Origin: Humulus lupulus
Taxonomy: Eukaryota; Streptophyta; Magnoliopsida; Rosales; Cannabaceae
Reading direction: 5' to 3'
NCBI RefSeq assembly: GCF_963169125.1
Contig: NC_084794.1
Coordinates: 156,374,858-156,438,857, forward strand
Length of the DNA: 64,000 nt
The notes under the pieces are model-generated. The model did not search any database. It saw only the letters and a list, made by a program, of their open reading frames with translations, and was not told where the DNA came from. The first letter of the stretch is position 1. Each line of letters opens with the position of its first letter. Positions 22,289 through 33,676 of the stretch are shown in pieces. The position numbers and the translations under genes are program-made.

Positions 22289-24588
22289 TGTAACGCCCTG
22301 GATATCCAAGACCGCTACACTGTGTGTTTATAAAGGTGTGAGACTTGCTAATCAAGTCGTTTACTCAAAGCGTGTCATTAGCTAAAGTGTTCTAGGGCTA
22401 AAAGACATTTTGGCCGCAAAAGAAAAATTTTATAGATTATAAACAATTTATAGAAGGGATCCCCAAAAGTACAATGTTTAAAAGTTGGTTTACAAAATTC
22501 AACAGTCAAGAGTAAACATTAGCCATACTAAGGCAAAATACAAGGTTCTGGTCCTCTCGTCCCTATAATCTCCTCAACTGTGGCGGTTGAGCGGCCTGAC
22601 ATGTACATTCACGCTGCAGAGCTCTTCAATCAGGGTTGATCAATCTTGCCCTTGCCTTTACCTGCACCACGTAGCACCCGTGAGCCGAGGCCAGCAAGAG
22701 AACAACATACATAACATATATAATAATGACAATCAAATACTTTAATGAGCATGTTTAATCATTCAATCCATAACATGTAAGCATACTTCAAGGTGCAAAC
22801 AAACCTCATCTATACTTAGATTATTCAACAATCTCACTAATTCACATTTATAGCCAATACAATACTCAGTTCACACAATAGCTAGGGCCGACACCTTAGG
22901 CCGCACCCTCTGTTTAACCCATTGACTCTGGCCCGCTTAAACCAAGCTCAGTGCATAATAAGCTGTCCTCGGATACCAGTGTCCGAGCCGCGCCATTTGC
23001 GCAAGTTAACTGTGGCACGCTTAGGTCGTTGGTTTACAATTTACATGGCGTAATACCATTCTCTCAATATATATATCAGGGAGCCCTTAGTCCCGTTCAA
23101 TTATTCAACCGGGTATAGTTTTCTTACCTTTGGCTTTCAAATAAACTAGTTACAAGTGATGCTCCTTGAGTGCGATCCGATCCCCGAGCCCTAGCTTAGC
23201 ACCTAGTCACAACCAAGATAAAGAATACCATTAACAATCTTAAATGAGCTTCTAGAAAAAGTTCTAGTCCCTGGAACATTGAACTTCACCAAATATGGTA
23301 AAAGATTCAATCCCGAGCACCCTAGGTTAATTTCCCAAGCCTAGAATCTCAAAATCCCAAAATCCCTTAAGGGCCGCGGCATTAGCCATCCATGCCTCGG
23401 CAAGGCCCCAACCAAGGGCCTCCAAATGCCCAAAAACAGGTAAGGGCCGCCACATTCCTTAGGCCATGCCGCGGCCCGCCCTCCTTCCTCAGCACAACTC
23501 AGATTCGAAGGGCCGTAGCTCACCAAGATCTATGCCGCGGCCCGCCCCCTTCGAATCTAGAAAAACTACCATTTTTAACTCCCAAACCTCATGCAAACTC
23601 ACTCAAAACCACCCCAAATCCACAACTCAATTATCCAAAGACTTCCCACAAGATTCCAACAACACACCCCAACTGAATCCTAGGCTAGAAACCCATAGAA
23701 AACCCATTTCAATTACTGAAACCTTCTAACCCAAGAACACAAAAAGAGCCATGGAGATACTAGAATTCAACCATCAAACCTTGGATTAAAGCTTACCTCA
23801 GCTGCAGAATCACTTCTCCAGGAGTTCCCTGACCTATCTTCAAAGTTTCAGCTTCAAATTCCACCTTGAATACCAAAACCACAACCATTAAGAACTCAAC
23901 CATTTTCTCAAAATTCCTAACCACATAAACGAAAATCATTGCTTACCTTAGTTATGTTTTAGTTCTTGATCAGTCCTTGAGCTAAACCTCCAATTTATCC
24001 CTTCAATTCCCAAAGATTCAGCTTGATTCCAGCAATTCCTCCTCAAATTTTAGTGTTTTCCTTCCTTAAGTGAGAGAAGAGAGAGAAGGCTGAGAAAGAG
24101 TCGATTCTAACTTTGTGTCTTCTATTTTCTAAAATCTTCCTAAGTCTATCCTTAGACTATTAAGCTAATCCCAAAGCTCGGGGTACCGCAAACATCCTCG
24201 AGGGCAAAATAGTAAATTTCTCCAATATTCCCGCCTAAACTTTCTAACCTCAAATATATCTCCATATATTTATTTTCATAACCCGATAGTCAAAATCATT
24301 TCCCGATACGTAAAATATCCCTGACTTGACCAAAGTCAATTATAATGCCTCGTTGTGACTTTTCCCGCTATCTAGCCCTAGGATCGCCCTAAGTCGCTGG
24401 TTGCAGATTTATCCACATAATAATGTGGTTCTAACATTTATCACATATATATATCATATTATCATCAATTATCATACAAACATTTTTAATCATATAATTA
24501 CACATTTAAATCACATTAAATCCATTATTGCCCTCCTGGCACACTAATCAAGATCCTTAAGCCTCATTAGCGAATTTGGGTTGTTACA
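22289..24588 (-). repeat. 5' LTR of Tekay-1 (2300 bp)
   Basis: Plus-strand ends are TGTAACGCCC and GGTTGTTACA. A GA-rich block (about 24070-24100; CT-rich on the transcribed strand) marks the expected promoter/leader area. It is uninterrupted, unlike its 3' partner. Confidence 0.92.
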
Positions 24589-24972
24589 GTAGAGGTGCTA
24601 GTTTAGCCCCTACCAATGTGAGTGTTTTTGTTTCCAGTGCGAATGTTTTTTATATGACATTTTACATTGTATTTATAGTAGGCATCTCACCAATTTTCAG
24701 GAAATTTTGAGTAATTTACAATGCCCAAAACAGGGTTCAAACAATCAATTGCATGCATGTTTTTTTATACACGTGCAACTAACCATTTTGAACTCTAGTT
24801 TTCGGCATAGTAAAATATTTATATTTTTTTGAAAATTGGTGGGGTGCCTACTATAACTACAATATACATCATCATATAAGAAAATTTTGATTATAATATA
24901 TCTACATACCGAAAACAGAAATGTCTCTACCAGTAGGGGCTAAAAACTGGCACCCATGCTATATAATTTCCC

Positions 24973-25198
24973 TATAAATATATATTTGTACACAATTAAT
25001 GAGTGTAACTTTTCTTCATTTTTCTTCACTTGGCCTATGTTTTAAAACTTAATTGGGTCGTCCCTTTTTCTTTTGTTTTATAGTAACTTTCAGATTTGGA
25101 GTTAGGCCTTCTCAACGTTCAACTTACTTTTTCTCCCATATGGTGAGCTTTTTCAGAGCTTTGGGCTCCTTAGTCTAACACCTTCCATCATAGTAGCG
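24973..25198. other. Spacer between the MITE and the PMD relic
   Basis: Begins with the MITE target duplication. T-rich plus strand, no recognised gene or LTR end; it could be the 5' region of the PMD-like ORF. Confidence 0.5.
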
Positions 25199-27260
25199 AT
25201 GAGGTGGGGATTTCTTGGTGGTTTTCCCATTTTAGGAATTCCTTATGAAGAGTTCATCCCTTTTAATGAGAAGCTAGTAGGCGGTGCTTCATATTGTTCT
25301 ACCACTGCGGAACTTTTGAGAATCCATGCTCAAATCTATAATTATTTGAAGAGCACAGATGTGTATGATCATTCAAAGAGCATAGATGTGTCTTGGGAGA
25401 AATGGATAAAAATTTTCTACATAGGGCCAATTTTTTTTAAAGGTATAAAGGAGGGTTTGACTTCTAGGACCTCAAAAAAAATCTAGCCAAAAGAAAGACA
25501 ACAAAGGATTTAACATTTGATCTATCCCCTTAAATATATCAAAACAGGGTGGTCTTGCATCATTTTTGTCTATATAGCTAAGTCATTTTGTTTTTCCTAC
25601 TCAAGGTTCTAACATTAAAACCGAAGCATTTTATACGACTTCAATAATGGCATACGAAACCAAAGTTTCTCTTGCACCTTTTGTTATGGGTTACATTTTT
25701 CGTGCTTCATATAATTCAACCATTCATTGTCAGAAACGAGGCCAAAGTTTTCTAGCTATGTATTATGTGACAGGTTTGTTAGCTGAGCATTTTTGTGTTC
25801 TTTATAGCGATTGGGATCTTAATGCAGATTCCATCATCTAAGCAAGTATGTTGGAGCTTCTGCTGAACACTGAACTTTGAGTGGTGCTAGGCATATTTTG
25901 AGGGAAGAAGAATATGTTATTCACTGGCCAAATTCTTTTCCCGCAGAAGAAGATCACGATTGTTTGGATAATGAGGATCTGTCTGATAAGAAATTTGAAC
26001 TCTTGATATCAATGTGCTCTTCTTTGTTACATGTGAGGGTCAACAACGATATATATATATATATTTATGGAACCTTACTATCCCAATAGATTTGCTCATC
26101 AGTTTGTTTTGACCAAGGTGTGCCCTCAGATAAATTTTGTTTAAGTATCCCTAGGAGGATGCAATGTGGGTAGGCAACATTGCCAATGCTTGGGTTTTTA
26201 TTTTAAGTAGGAATATTGATGTTCTCTTTCACATACACAAGATTGCTCGTATGGGCCAATGTACATGATGGTATTGTTGTTGGTGGGTGAGCAGTTGTTT
26301 TCCATACTGGGAAGATTGTTTTAAAGCATTCATACAGAGCTGTCAAAACATCTATAAGAAGAAGAGGAATCGAAGTATGTGATCAAGGATATTCGTGCAA
26401 TTTACTCCACCCTTGAAGAAGTTTTTGTGAAATGTACTACTCAGGTTGATGAATTTGCTTGTGCAAACTGTGATGGCATGGTATCAGATAGTGACAACAC
26501 TTCAGATGTTCATTTCAATTGAAGAAAACATGGGAAACATCTTGACTCTAGTCACAATAAATATATCACTTCCCCAATTACTCAAGATTCAAGAATTTCG
26601 CCACCTAATGCTTGTCTTGGTGCTTCTAGTTCAAGAGTCGATGAGCCTGTTGACTTTGATGAATTTGATGAACATGTCAGCATTGAATTTTCTGATGAGA
26701 TGTTACCTCTAAAAAATTTCGTTCCGTTAAAAATAATTTCATCTATGTCTATTTGAGATATTACAAACTCAAATTTAAGGGAATACACCAAAGAGTTCTT
26801 GATTGGCATCATGAAAGACATACTTTATTTGTTATCCTAGCCAACACAAAACATTTTAAAATATCATGATGAAGTGGTTAAGAAACATGACTTACTGGAC
26901 ACTGTTTGTAAGACGATGGATTTTGAGACACCAGATATTGCATGATTTATCATTTTTATCAATAGTTCATTTAAGAGAATGTCTATATTTGTGTAAGATA
27001 AGAAAAATCTTTTGGAGGATCTTAAGACCAAGGAAGTAGATATTTTAGTAGCAGTATTTACTTTACAACAAAGACGAACTGATTATGAGACTGAAAAAGC
27101 ATCAGTCTAAAAGATCATTTTAGTCTTGAAGGTTCCTTGAAAAAGCATCAACAAATTGATGAGAAGATAAAGTGATAAAAGATTGAATTTGGTATGGAAA
27201 AATTCTATGAACTTGAAAGAGCTAAAGCTGCAATCGAAGTTCAAGAAGAAGAATTTTAAA
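25199..27260 (+). pseudogene. Plant mobile domain (PMD, aminotransferase-like) ORF relic
   Basis: Several plus-strand frames, joined only by assuming frameshifts and stops, line up with PMD proteins in order: LGIPYEEFIPFNEKL and TTAELLRIHAQIYNY (25240-25350); YETKVSLAPFVMGYIF then MYYVTGLLAEHFCVLYSDWD (25648-25825); GARHILREEEYVIHW and FELLISMCSSLLHVRV (25880-26040); a EPYYPNRFAHQF-like run near 26070-26110. A Glu/Lys-rich, probably coiled-coil tail follows to about 27260. PMD proteins include host silencing factors (MAIN/MAIL) and transposon-borne members. It lies antisense to, and 3' of, the Tat pol, where Tat elements often carry an extra antisense ORF. An AT microsatellite (26049-26064) sits inside. 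Host-gene relic is the alternative. Confidence 0.62.
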
Positions 27261-27653
27261 AAATTCACAATTCCTTGACTTCATTCCTCAAGATAGACCG
27301 AAGATCTCATCGATTTTTTTTATTTAGTTTCAAAACATTTAGTATATTTTTTTGCCAACATTAGAGACTAATAGTATTTTTTTCATTTAGATATTTATGA
27401 ACATCAACTCTACTGTTTGGAGATTTTTTTTTTGTTTTTTGATTTGCAGCTGAATCTTGATTATTTTTTAGATTTCCTACGTACCCTTTTTAAGGGATCA
27501 AGCCATCCATAGTTCTTCAATTTTTTTTTTCATGGAAAAATGAATTTTTTATTTTATTTTTGTGGTTGGGCGTAGTTATAAATTAGATTTCTTATGAACC
27601 CAAAGTGGAATCAAGCTTTAGTAGTTCATTGCACACTTCTTTTTTCTTTGTTT
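27261..27653. other. Spacer between PMD relic and Tat integrase
   Basis: T-rich DNA with no recognised frame. No LTR terminus (TG...CA with flanking repeat) separates the PMD relic from the Tat pol here. Confidence 0.5.
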
Positions 27654-29022
27654 TTAAGTGTGCAGTCTACACAATGCATGAAAACCCTTTTGTTTAAGTG
27701 TAGATCTTCTTGATGAACTTTTTGTTAACACACAAGTAAATGTGTTGACCTTCTGAATCAGAAAGTTCATATGCCCCTCTAAGGAAAACCTTAGTTGCAA
27801 CATATGGTTTTCCCATTTAACTTCAAATTTTCCTTTCATCCTTCTAATTATGACAACCGATCTTTTTATAGTTAGCATCAAATCTCCATCTAAAAAGGAT
27901 CTGAATTTCAAATTTTTGTTGAATACCTCAACTACTTATGCTTGGTCAATTTTGAGCTGTTGTTGAACAATAAGTCGCTTTTCATCTAATGCTTCAAGCT
28001 CAACTAATCTAACTTGCACATTCTCATCTGGAATCATTAATTGAGTAGAAATTCTCAATGAAGGTATTTGAACCTCCAAAGTTAATACTGCTTCAGACCC
28101 AAACACCTAGCTATATAGTGTACAACCAATGACAGTTCTTATAGTGGTATTATAAGCCCATAAATCTTTTGGGAGGCATTCATGCCAATCCCTTTTGTTC
28201 TTTGTTACCATCTTCTTCAAGATGCACAACACTTTGTTAACTGCTTTTGCTTGGCCATTTGAAGATAGATTATAACCGACTAAAAATCTATGCTTGAATT
28301 TGTACTCCTCCATTAGTTTGACGATTGTCTTACATTTGAAGGAAAGAACATTGTTTGATATAATTTTTGATGGGACTCCATAACGATAAATTATGTGAGT
28401 TCTTATGAAGTTGGCATGTACTTCTTTTAAGGGTGCAGCTTCAACCCACATGGAGAAGTAATGTGTAATAGCCAAAATGTATTTATGAATACTGAAAGAT
28501 AGTGTGAAAAGACCAATGATATCCATTCCCCATGTTTTGAAAGGCCATGAAAGTATAGAAGGATGAAATGGTTGATGGATAAAATCTCCATGTAGTTGGC
28601 ACAACTTGCAACATTTGGAAAAATTGATCACATCTTGGACCATGGTAGGCCAGTAATAACCCAACCATTTTATTGAGCTAATAATTTTGGGCCATCTTGA
28701 TGCATGCCACATGTACCAGCCTGAGTTTCTTGAAGGGCATGTGATGCCTCTTCTTTGGAAAGACATCATAGCAACATCCCATCAAAAGAACGCTTATACA
28801 AAGTGTCATTGAGGGAAAAAAATTAAAGAGCTCTTCTTTTTTACATCCATTGTTCTTTTTAGGTCTTTTGGCAAGACTCCTTTTTTAGATATAATTAATG
28901 ATTGGTTGGCGCCAATCATTGTCATTTGTATTTTCAAGGAAAATTACCAAATTTATGGAACTTGTTTCTTTCGCCCTTTCCATAGTTTGAGGTAACAAAT
29001 GACGTTCTCCTATTGTGATTTG
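27654..29022 (-). pseudogene. Tat-lineage gypsy integrase
   Basis: A 220-codon frame (28107-28769) contains the zinc-binding part (WLGYYWPTMVQDVINF, CCKLCQLHGD), the integrase core start WGMDIIG and the YGVPSKIISNN motif, then NGQAKAVNKVLC where the catalytic Glu position (usually Q.E) reads Ala-Val-Asn. The stretch 27654-27911 gives the post-core region with IKRSVVIIRRMKGKFEVKW. The WPFKTWGMDIIG and WVEAAPL words are typical of Tat/Ogre elements. 28770-29022 is the degraded linker toward the second RNase H. It is continuous with 31264-33313 once the solo LTR is removed. Confidence 0.85.
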
Positions 29023-29027
29023 GATAT

Positions 29028-31258
29028 TGTAATGCCCTGAATAGTCAAGACCGTTACACTGTGTGTTAAAAATAGTGCTTAACTCATTAAGTGAGTCATT
29101 TGGACTTACAAGTGTAATTTAGGTTAAACGCCAGTTTGGTGTTAAAAGTTTTAGTCAAAAAGTTGAAATTTTCATTAAAAAGGGTTGAATAATTATAAGG
29201 GATCCAAAAGTTTCTAAATAAAATACAAGTTTATCAAAACTACAGACTTAGCCGACCTAAGTGGCAAATTTTCAACTAATGACTCCTGTTCCTCAAAATA
29301 TCTCGACCTTGGCGGCCGAGCAGGTTGAGTATGTACACGACGCCTCTATAACTCCCCAACTCATGGCTGGTCCAGCTTTTCTTTGCCCTAACCTGCACAA
29401 CAAAGCACCCATGAGCTAAGGCCCAACAAGAAAACCCCAAGCAAATCATACAGATATTCAGATAAACATTGACATGTATTGCATACTCTATAACAAAAAC
29501 TATTTTCCAAACAATATACGACTCATGCTGAGTAGGATGGATATAGCATCATCATAATGGCCCCGCCACTATGGCGGATATCGTTTCCGCGTTATGGACC
29601 CACCACTATGGCATACATTACGCATGTAGTGCCGATACGACCTCTAGATCGAGCGATCAATACAAATAGTTATAACAACATAGATTCATACATAGCATAC
29701 ATTTAACTATATATAGATTCATGACATGGTCATTCCCGTGCCCTATAGTTGGGGCGCACGCCCTACACTCGGTGCAAGTGTCAGTTTTCTTACCTCAAGG
29801 CCTGAGCGATAGGGTATAGTGACAACGAGCACGATTCTTTCCTCTTGAGCCTTGCGATACCCCTAGTCACAACATATCAACGGATATCCATCAAGAACTA
29901 AACCAATTAAGAGCTTCAAGATTGAGTCCTAGCTTCCGTGACCCCAAATTCTACTAAACTGGTTAGTAGAATCCTTCCCGATCCCTTAGGTTTGAGTCCC
30001 CGTAACTCAAAATCTTATTTGGACATTTTCCCCAATTAGAGCCGCGGCCCGCCTCTGAAGGGCTGCGACGTGACTCTAGTAAGAGATTCTTGAACCACAA
30101 AGGGACAAGACATGCGCCACAGTGCAACCTACCAAGCGTTGTGATGCCAAGGCGGTTCTGAGGAACCCCAGTGCCTCTGAGTTCATGCGGGCTGCGATGC
30201 TCCAAGAACAGAGCCAGGACGCAACCTTGCAAAACCACAAATTCTATGATTCTAGAAATTGTAAATCGACCCAAATCCCTCAAAAGTCATCCCAATTAAC
30301 AACCAACCTCAGAATTGAGTCACAAAACCTCAATAATACACTTAAGGCAACACAAATACACCAAAAACTAAGCCAAAACTCTACTCCAATTCCAAACCCA
30401 ATCATAAGCCTAATACTTAAGAAAAACTTAAACCACTAGAAATCTTAGCAAAAATAGAGCAAGGAAATCTTACATTAGCTATGTAATCATGACCCCAAGC
30501 TGCACCTAACCCAAATTCCTAGCTCCAACCTCCTTCAATTACCAAGCCAATCTCTCAAAATTTCAAGAACTCAACCAAGTATATTAAAAGAGAAAACAGA
30601 GAAATGAGAGAGAGAGAGAGAGAAAGCGTGTTTATCTGATTCCCTTTTGAGAGCTTCTAAGTTACTAAACTATTACAAGGCTAGGGAAAAGACCAAAATA
30701 CTCCTAGCCTTTACCTTAATTCTTTAATGCTCTCAAGGGAAAAATGGTCATTTGACACCACTTTCCCGCTAAACCTCAAATTTCACTTAAGGTTCCCAAT
30801 TAATCTTACTAATCTTCCCAACACCAATATTTTCCCTCAGTTATAACTCATACTCCAATACCCCCAATAATTCACCAAATTACTAAAATACCCCTAGGCT
30901 CATCACTAGCCGGGTATTAATCCCCGACGTGAATTTTCCGCCAGATTGCTCACTAGGATCGCCTCGTGCCACAAATATCAAATATATGCACATAGTAATG
31001 TGGTTCCACTCACAAAACACATAATTACAGATATACCCTCAGCGGGTCAAAATTACGAAAATGCCCTTTTTAATAGAAACGTGCCTATAAGCACATTTAA
31101 TACACTTAAATATGCATGAGTAGTCATATCATAATATAACTAATTAAATTCACATATTTAATCACAATTAACTCATACTAACACACAAGCATCCAGTTAT
31201 GCCCTGCTGACATAGTAATCAAGGCAATAAGTCTTATTAGCAAATTTGAGACGTTATA
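29028..31258 (-). mobile_element. Solo LTR, Tekay-like (2231 bp)
   Basis: Begins TGTAATGCCC and ends GACGTTATA on the plus strand, with perfect TSD GATAT (29023-29027 and 31259-31263). It interrupts the Tat pol between the second RNase H and integrase. A (GA)n run lies at about 30606-30623. The terminal CA has become TA. Confidence 0.9.
30606..30623. repeat. (GA)n microsatellite in solo LTR
   Basis: Uninterrupted GA run at the promoter-side block that is GA-rich in every Tekay-like LTR of the window. Confidence 0.9.
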
Positions 31259-31263
31259 GATAT

Positions 31264-31665
31264 CCCTTTCATCACGTAGCGTTAATGATGCATCTAATTT
31301 AGCTAAAGCATAAAATTGACCATTTTTTGACCTGGGGATATGATCTAGAGTGATGTTTTTTAATTGAGCAATAAAAAGTTTAGCCTTCTCAATATAAGGA
31401 GTTAAAGTCTCATGCTTGACTGCAAATTCACCATTAATTTAATGAACAAAAAAGAATAGCCATATACCTCCAGTGATTGTATTTGCATTTCGAGTGAAAT
31501 TTCAATAATTAATGATTTATATTATGCTACATTATTGGTTCATATACTCAGAATGTGGTAAAAGTGCCTCCTGAAGGTGTCACAAAAATAATGTCAGCAC
31601 TTTTCCCACACTTCTTTGCTGCCCCATCAAAGTAAATTTGCCAAGATGAGGTATCAATTGTGAAA
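31264..31665 (-). pseudogene. Second (archaeal-type) RNase H of the Tat element
   Basis: Right after the first RNase H the minus strand reads SSWQIYFDGAAKKCGKSADI then FVTPSGG, and later LEVYGYSKLVINQL-like remnants. The FDGA start and the Y-D/Y-SKLVINQ words are the signature of the additional archaeal-type RNase H (aRH) that distinguishes Tat-lineage gypsy elements. The second conserved Asp (GDSKL) reads GYSKL here. Several stops. The solo LTR begins just past its end. Confidence 0.72.
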
Positions 31666-31670
31666 ACTTC

Positions 31671-32140
31671 TTAGTTTAGAAGGTTCTCATGCAACTCCAT
31701 ATTGTCTGGAATTGGGTGTGCTGCCAAAAACTCAGCCAATGCTTGCTCTTTTATTGATTTTTGTGGGACAAAGTTGATTTCAAACTTTGAAAAAATCATG
31801 AACAATTTTTCCAATTGTCTAGACAACACGAGTTTTGATAGATTGTACCTCAAAGGGTCAACTTTTGACACTAATGTTACAGTGTGTGAGAGTAAGTAAT
31901 GTCGTAATTTTGTAACCAAAAATATTAAAGCCAGGTACACATTTTCTATTAGAGGATAGTTATGTTCTGCCCCTACCAAAGTTCTACTTAAATAGTAAAG
32001 GGCGACTTCTTTTCCGTCCTCGTTATTTTGTGCTAGAAATGCTCCTAAAGAATGATCAAATGTTGTGATAAACAATATCAATGACTTTCCTAAAATTGGA
32101 GATCTCAACATTGGTAGGTGTAATAAGTATCGCTTAATAC
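31671..32140 (-). pseudogene. RNase H of the Tat element
   Basis: A 146-codon frame reads FDHSLGAFLAQNNEDGKEVA, YYLSRTLVGAEHNYPLIE, LSHTVTLVSKVDPLRYNLSK and ends LAEFLAAHPIPDNMEL. The FLAAHPIP end is characteristic of Tat/Ogre pol just before the second RNase H. A stop at 31668-31670 separates the two. Confidence 0.85.
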
Positions 32141-33010
32141 TTTCAAAATCATTTTGGCATGGCTCATCCAGTATGAATGATACATTTTTCTACATTACTC
32201 TTGTGAAGGTTGACATCTATCAAAAAAGTTTGAGATGAACCTTCATATATAAGCAAGTCTTCCTTGTAGTCCCTGTAATTGTCGCAAGTTGCGTGTGGAA
32301 GGAGTTTCCAAAATTTCTTTTATTTTTGCAGGGTATATTTCAATTCCTTGATGCATAACAACAAATCCAATGAACTTTCCTGATGTTACCCAAAATGCAT
32401 ATGTTAGAGGGTTCATCTTGAGTTAATGTTGCTTATGTCATCAAGATGATTTTTCCTTTCTTTAGTTTTAACCACCAAATAATCGACATAACATTGAACA
32501 GTATTGTGAAGCATGTCTTCAAAGACATTTGTCATTGCCATTTGGTAGGTTGTCCTTGCGTTTTTAAGCCCAAATGGCACAACTATATAACAATAAATGT
32601 CTTTTGGTGTTCAAAAAATGGTGAGCTCTTTATCTTCAAGTGCAATTTTGATTTGATTATACTTAGAAAACCCGTCCATGAATGATAATGCATTGAATCC
32701 AGTAGTAGCGTCCACTAGCAATTCAGTAATGGGAAGCGAGAATTCATCTTTATGGAAGGCACAATTCAAATCTCGATAATACACACATATGCGAATTTTC
32801 CCAATTTTCTTTAACACAAGGACAATGTTTGCGAGCCAGGTTGGGTATTTAGGTTCTTGAATAAAGCCAACTTTAATCAACTTCTCGAATAAAGCCAGGT
32901 TTGGAATTAGCTTTGGTTGAATTTTTCTTTGAGATTGTTTCACAGGTGTAACATCTTTTGATACTACCAACCTATGTTCAACAATATTCAGGTCCAACCC
33001 TGACATGTCT
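32141..33010 (-). pseudogene. Reverse transcriptase of the Tat element (active site altered)
   Basis: From 33006 the frame reads SGLDLNIVEHRLVV, QRKIQPKLIPNLALFEKLIK, FIQEPKYPTWLANIVLVLKK, RICVYYRDLNCA and ALSFMDGFSKYNQIKIA (first catalytic Asp kept). The frame then breaks. The active-site box at 32479-32490 reads YVDY instead of YVDD, losing a metal-binding Asp. Sequence words fit the Tat lineage. Confidence 0.87.
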
Positions 33011-33313
33011 TGATATCCTCAGGAAAATACATCTTTGTATTCATAAATGAATTGTTTGTATTTTTGCAAATCTTCTTCAGTTAATAAATAGCTGACGAAT
33101 ACAAGCTTCAGACAGATCATCCTTGGTACCAAGATTGAGTTTTGTCGAATCATCAACTGTTTCTTTTCCCCCATCTTCTAGTTGTTGAGGTGCCAGTTCA
33201 ATGATGTCAACCAAACCTTTTGAAAAGTTTGAGCTTGAGCTTTCATCTTCTACAACTAAACTCTCTTCAAAAGAAAGGTAGTTAACACGCACAACATCTT
33301 CTTGATCCTTTTT
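33011..33313 (-). pseudogene. Protease-RT linker of the Tat element, cut by element E
   Basis: The frame 33077-33292 reads VNYLSFEESLVVEDESSSS, VDIIELAPQQLEDGGKETVD and STKLNLGTKDDLSEA; the last two are the conserved linker before RT in Tat pol. The protease itself would lie further upstream, beyond the insertion point at 33314, and is not in the window. Confidence 0.75.
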
Positions 33314-33676
33314 TGTAATGACCCGACTTAAAACCGATTAATTTACTAAATACTCTATATTTAAGTAAATTAATATATACTTGAATTTCTTTAAGAAAAC
33401 AAAACTTTTACCGAAACTCTTTTAAAAACAAACACTAATTAAACATATTTTTACAAAACATACAACTTAAGATCTCTTCTTTTAAAATAAATCATCTTTT
33501 ATATGCATAATGTAAGTAAAAATACATGTTTTAAGACTCAACATAAAACCAAAGTTCAAGGACCTCTTAAAAAAACAATGCATAAGTAGCAACCCCTTGA
33601 CCCCTAGGTCAACCAATCATGACATGCACACATCTAACTGAGTCTGCTCCAACTCATCGCCTCAACAAACTGAGCT

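Larger units (their letters stand above)
4116..24588 (-). mobile_element. Tekay-1: Ty3/gypsy chromovirus (Tekay/Del type), full-ended, with nested insertions
   Basis: The element begins TGTAACGCCC and ends GGTTGTTACA, with perfect 5-bp TSDs GTAGA (4111-4115 and 24589-24593). On the minus strand the order is 5' LTR (22289-24588), primer site, leader, gag, protease, RT, RNase H, integrase, chromodomain, polypurine tract, 3' LTR (4116-17397, split). Chromodomain after integrase, initiator-Met primer site and 2.3-kb LTRs fit the Tekay/Del chromovirus lineage. After subtracting the two inserts it is about 9.4 kb. The polyprotein carries stops and frameshifts, so it is inactive. By eye the two LTRs differ by a few percent, older than CRMd-1. 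Confidence 0.9.
4098..24972. mobile_element. MULE-like MITE (about 397 bp), split by nested retrotransposons
   Basis: The two outer parts, 4098-4115 and 24594-24972, form one small element with terminal inverted repeats of roughly 150 bp. The left arm carries 'AGGTGCTAGTTTAGCCCCTAC', 'TTATAGTAGGCATCTCACC' and 'AATTTTCAGGAAATTTT'; the inverse of the right arm carries the same blocks in the same order. Perfect 10-bp direct repeats TATAAATATA flank it (4088-4097 and 24973-24982), in the range for Mutator-like elements (usually 9-10 bp). No coding capacity is seen. Tekay-1 inserted only 18 bp inside the left terminus. Confidence 0.8.

Noticed and set aside
24594..24972. An intact host promoter or 5' region next to the PMD relic.
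   Set aside because: This stretch is the right-hand part of the split MITE, with mirrored arms and a 10-bp TSD.
1..33313. The gag relic at 1-1868 and the Tat pol at 27654-33313 as one element.
   Set aside because: On the minus strand gag must lie at higher coordinates than pol. Here the order is reversed, so they are separate or rearranged.
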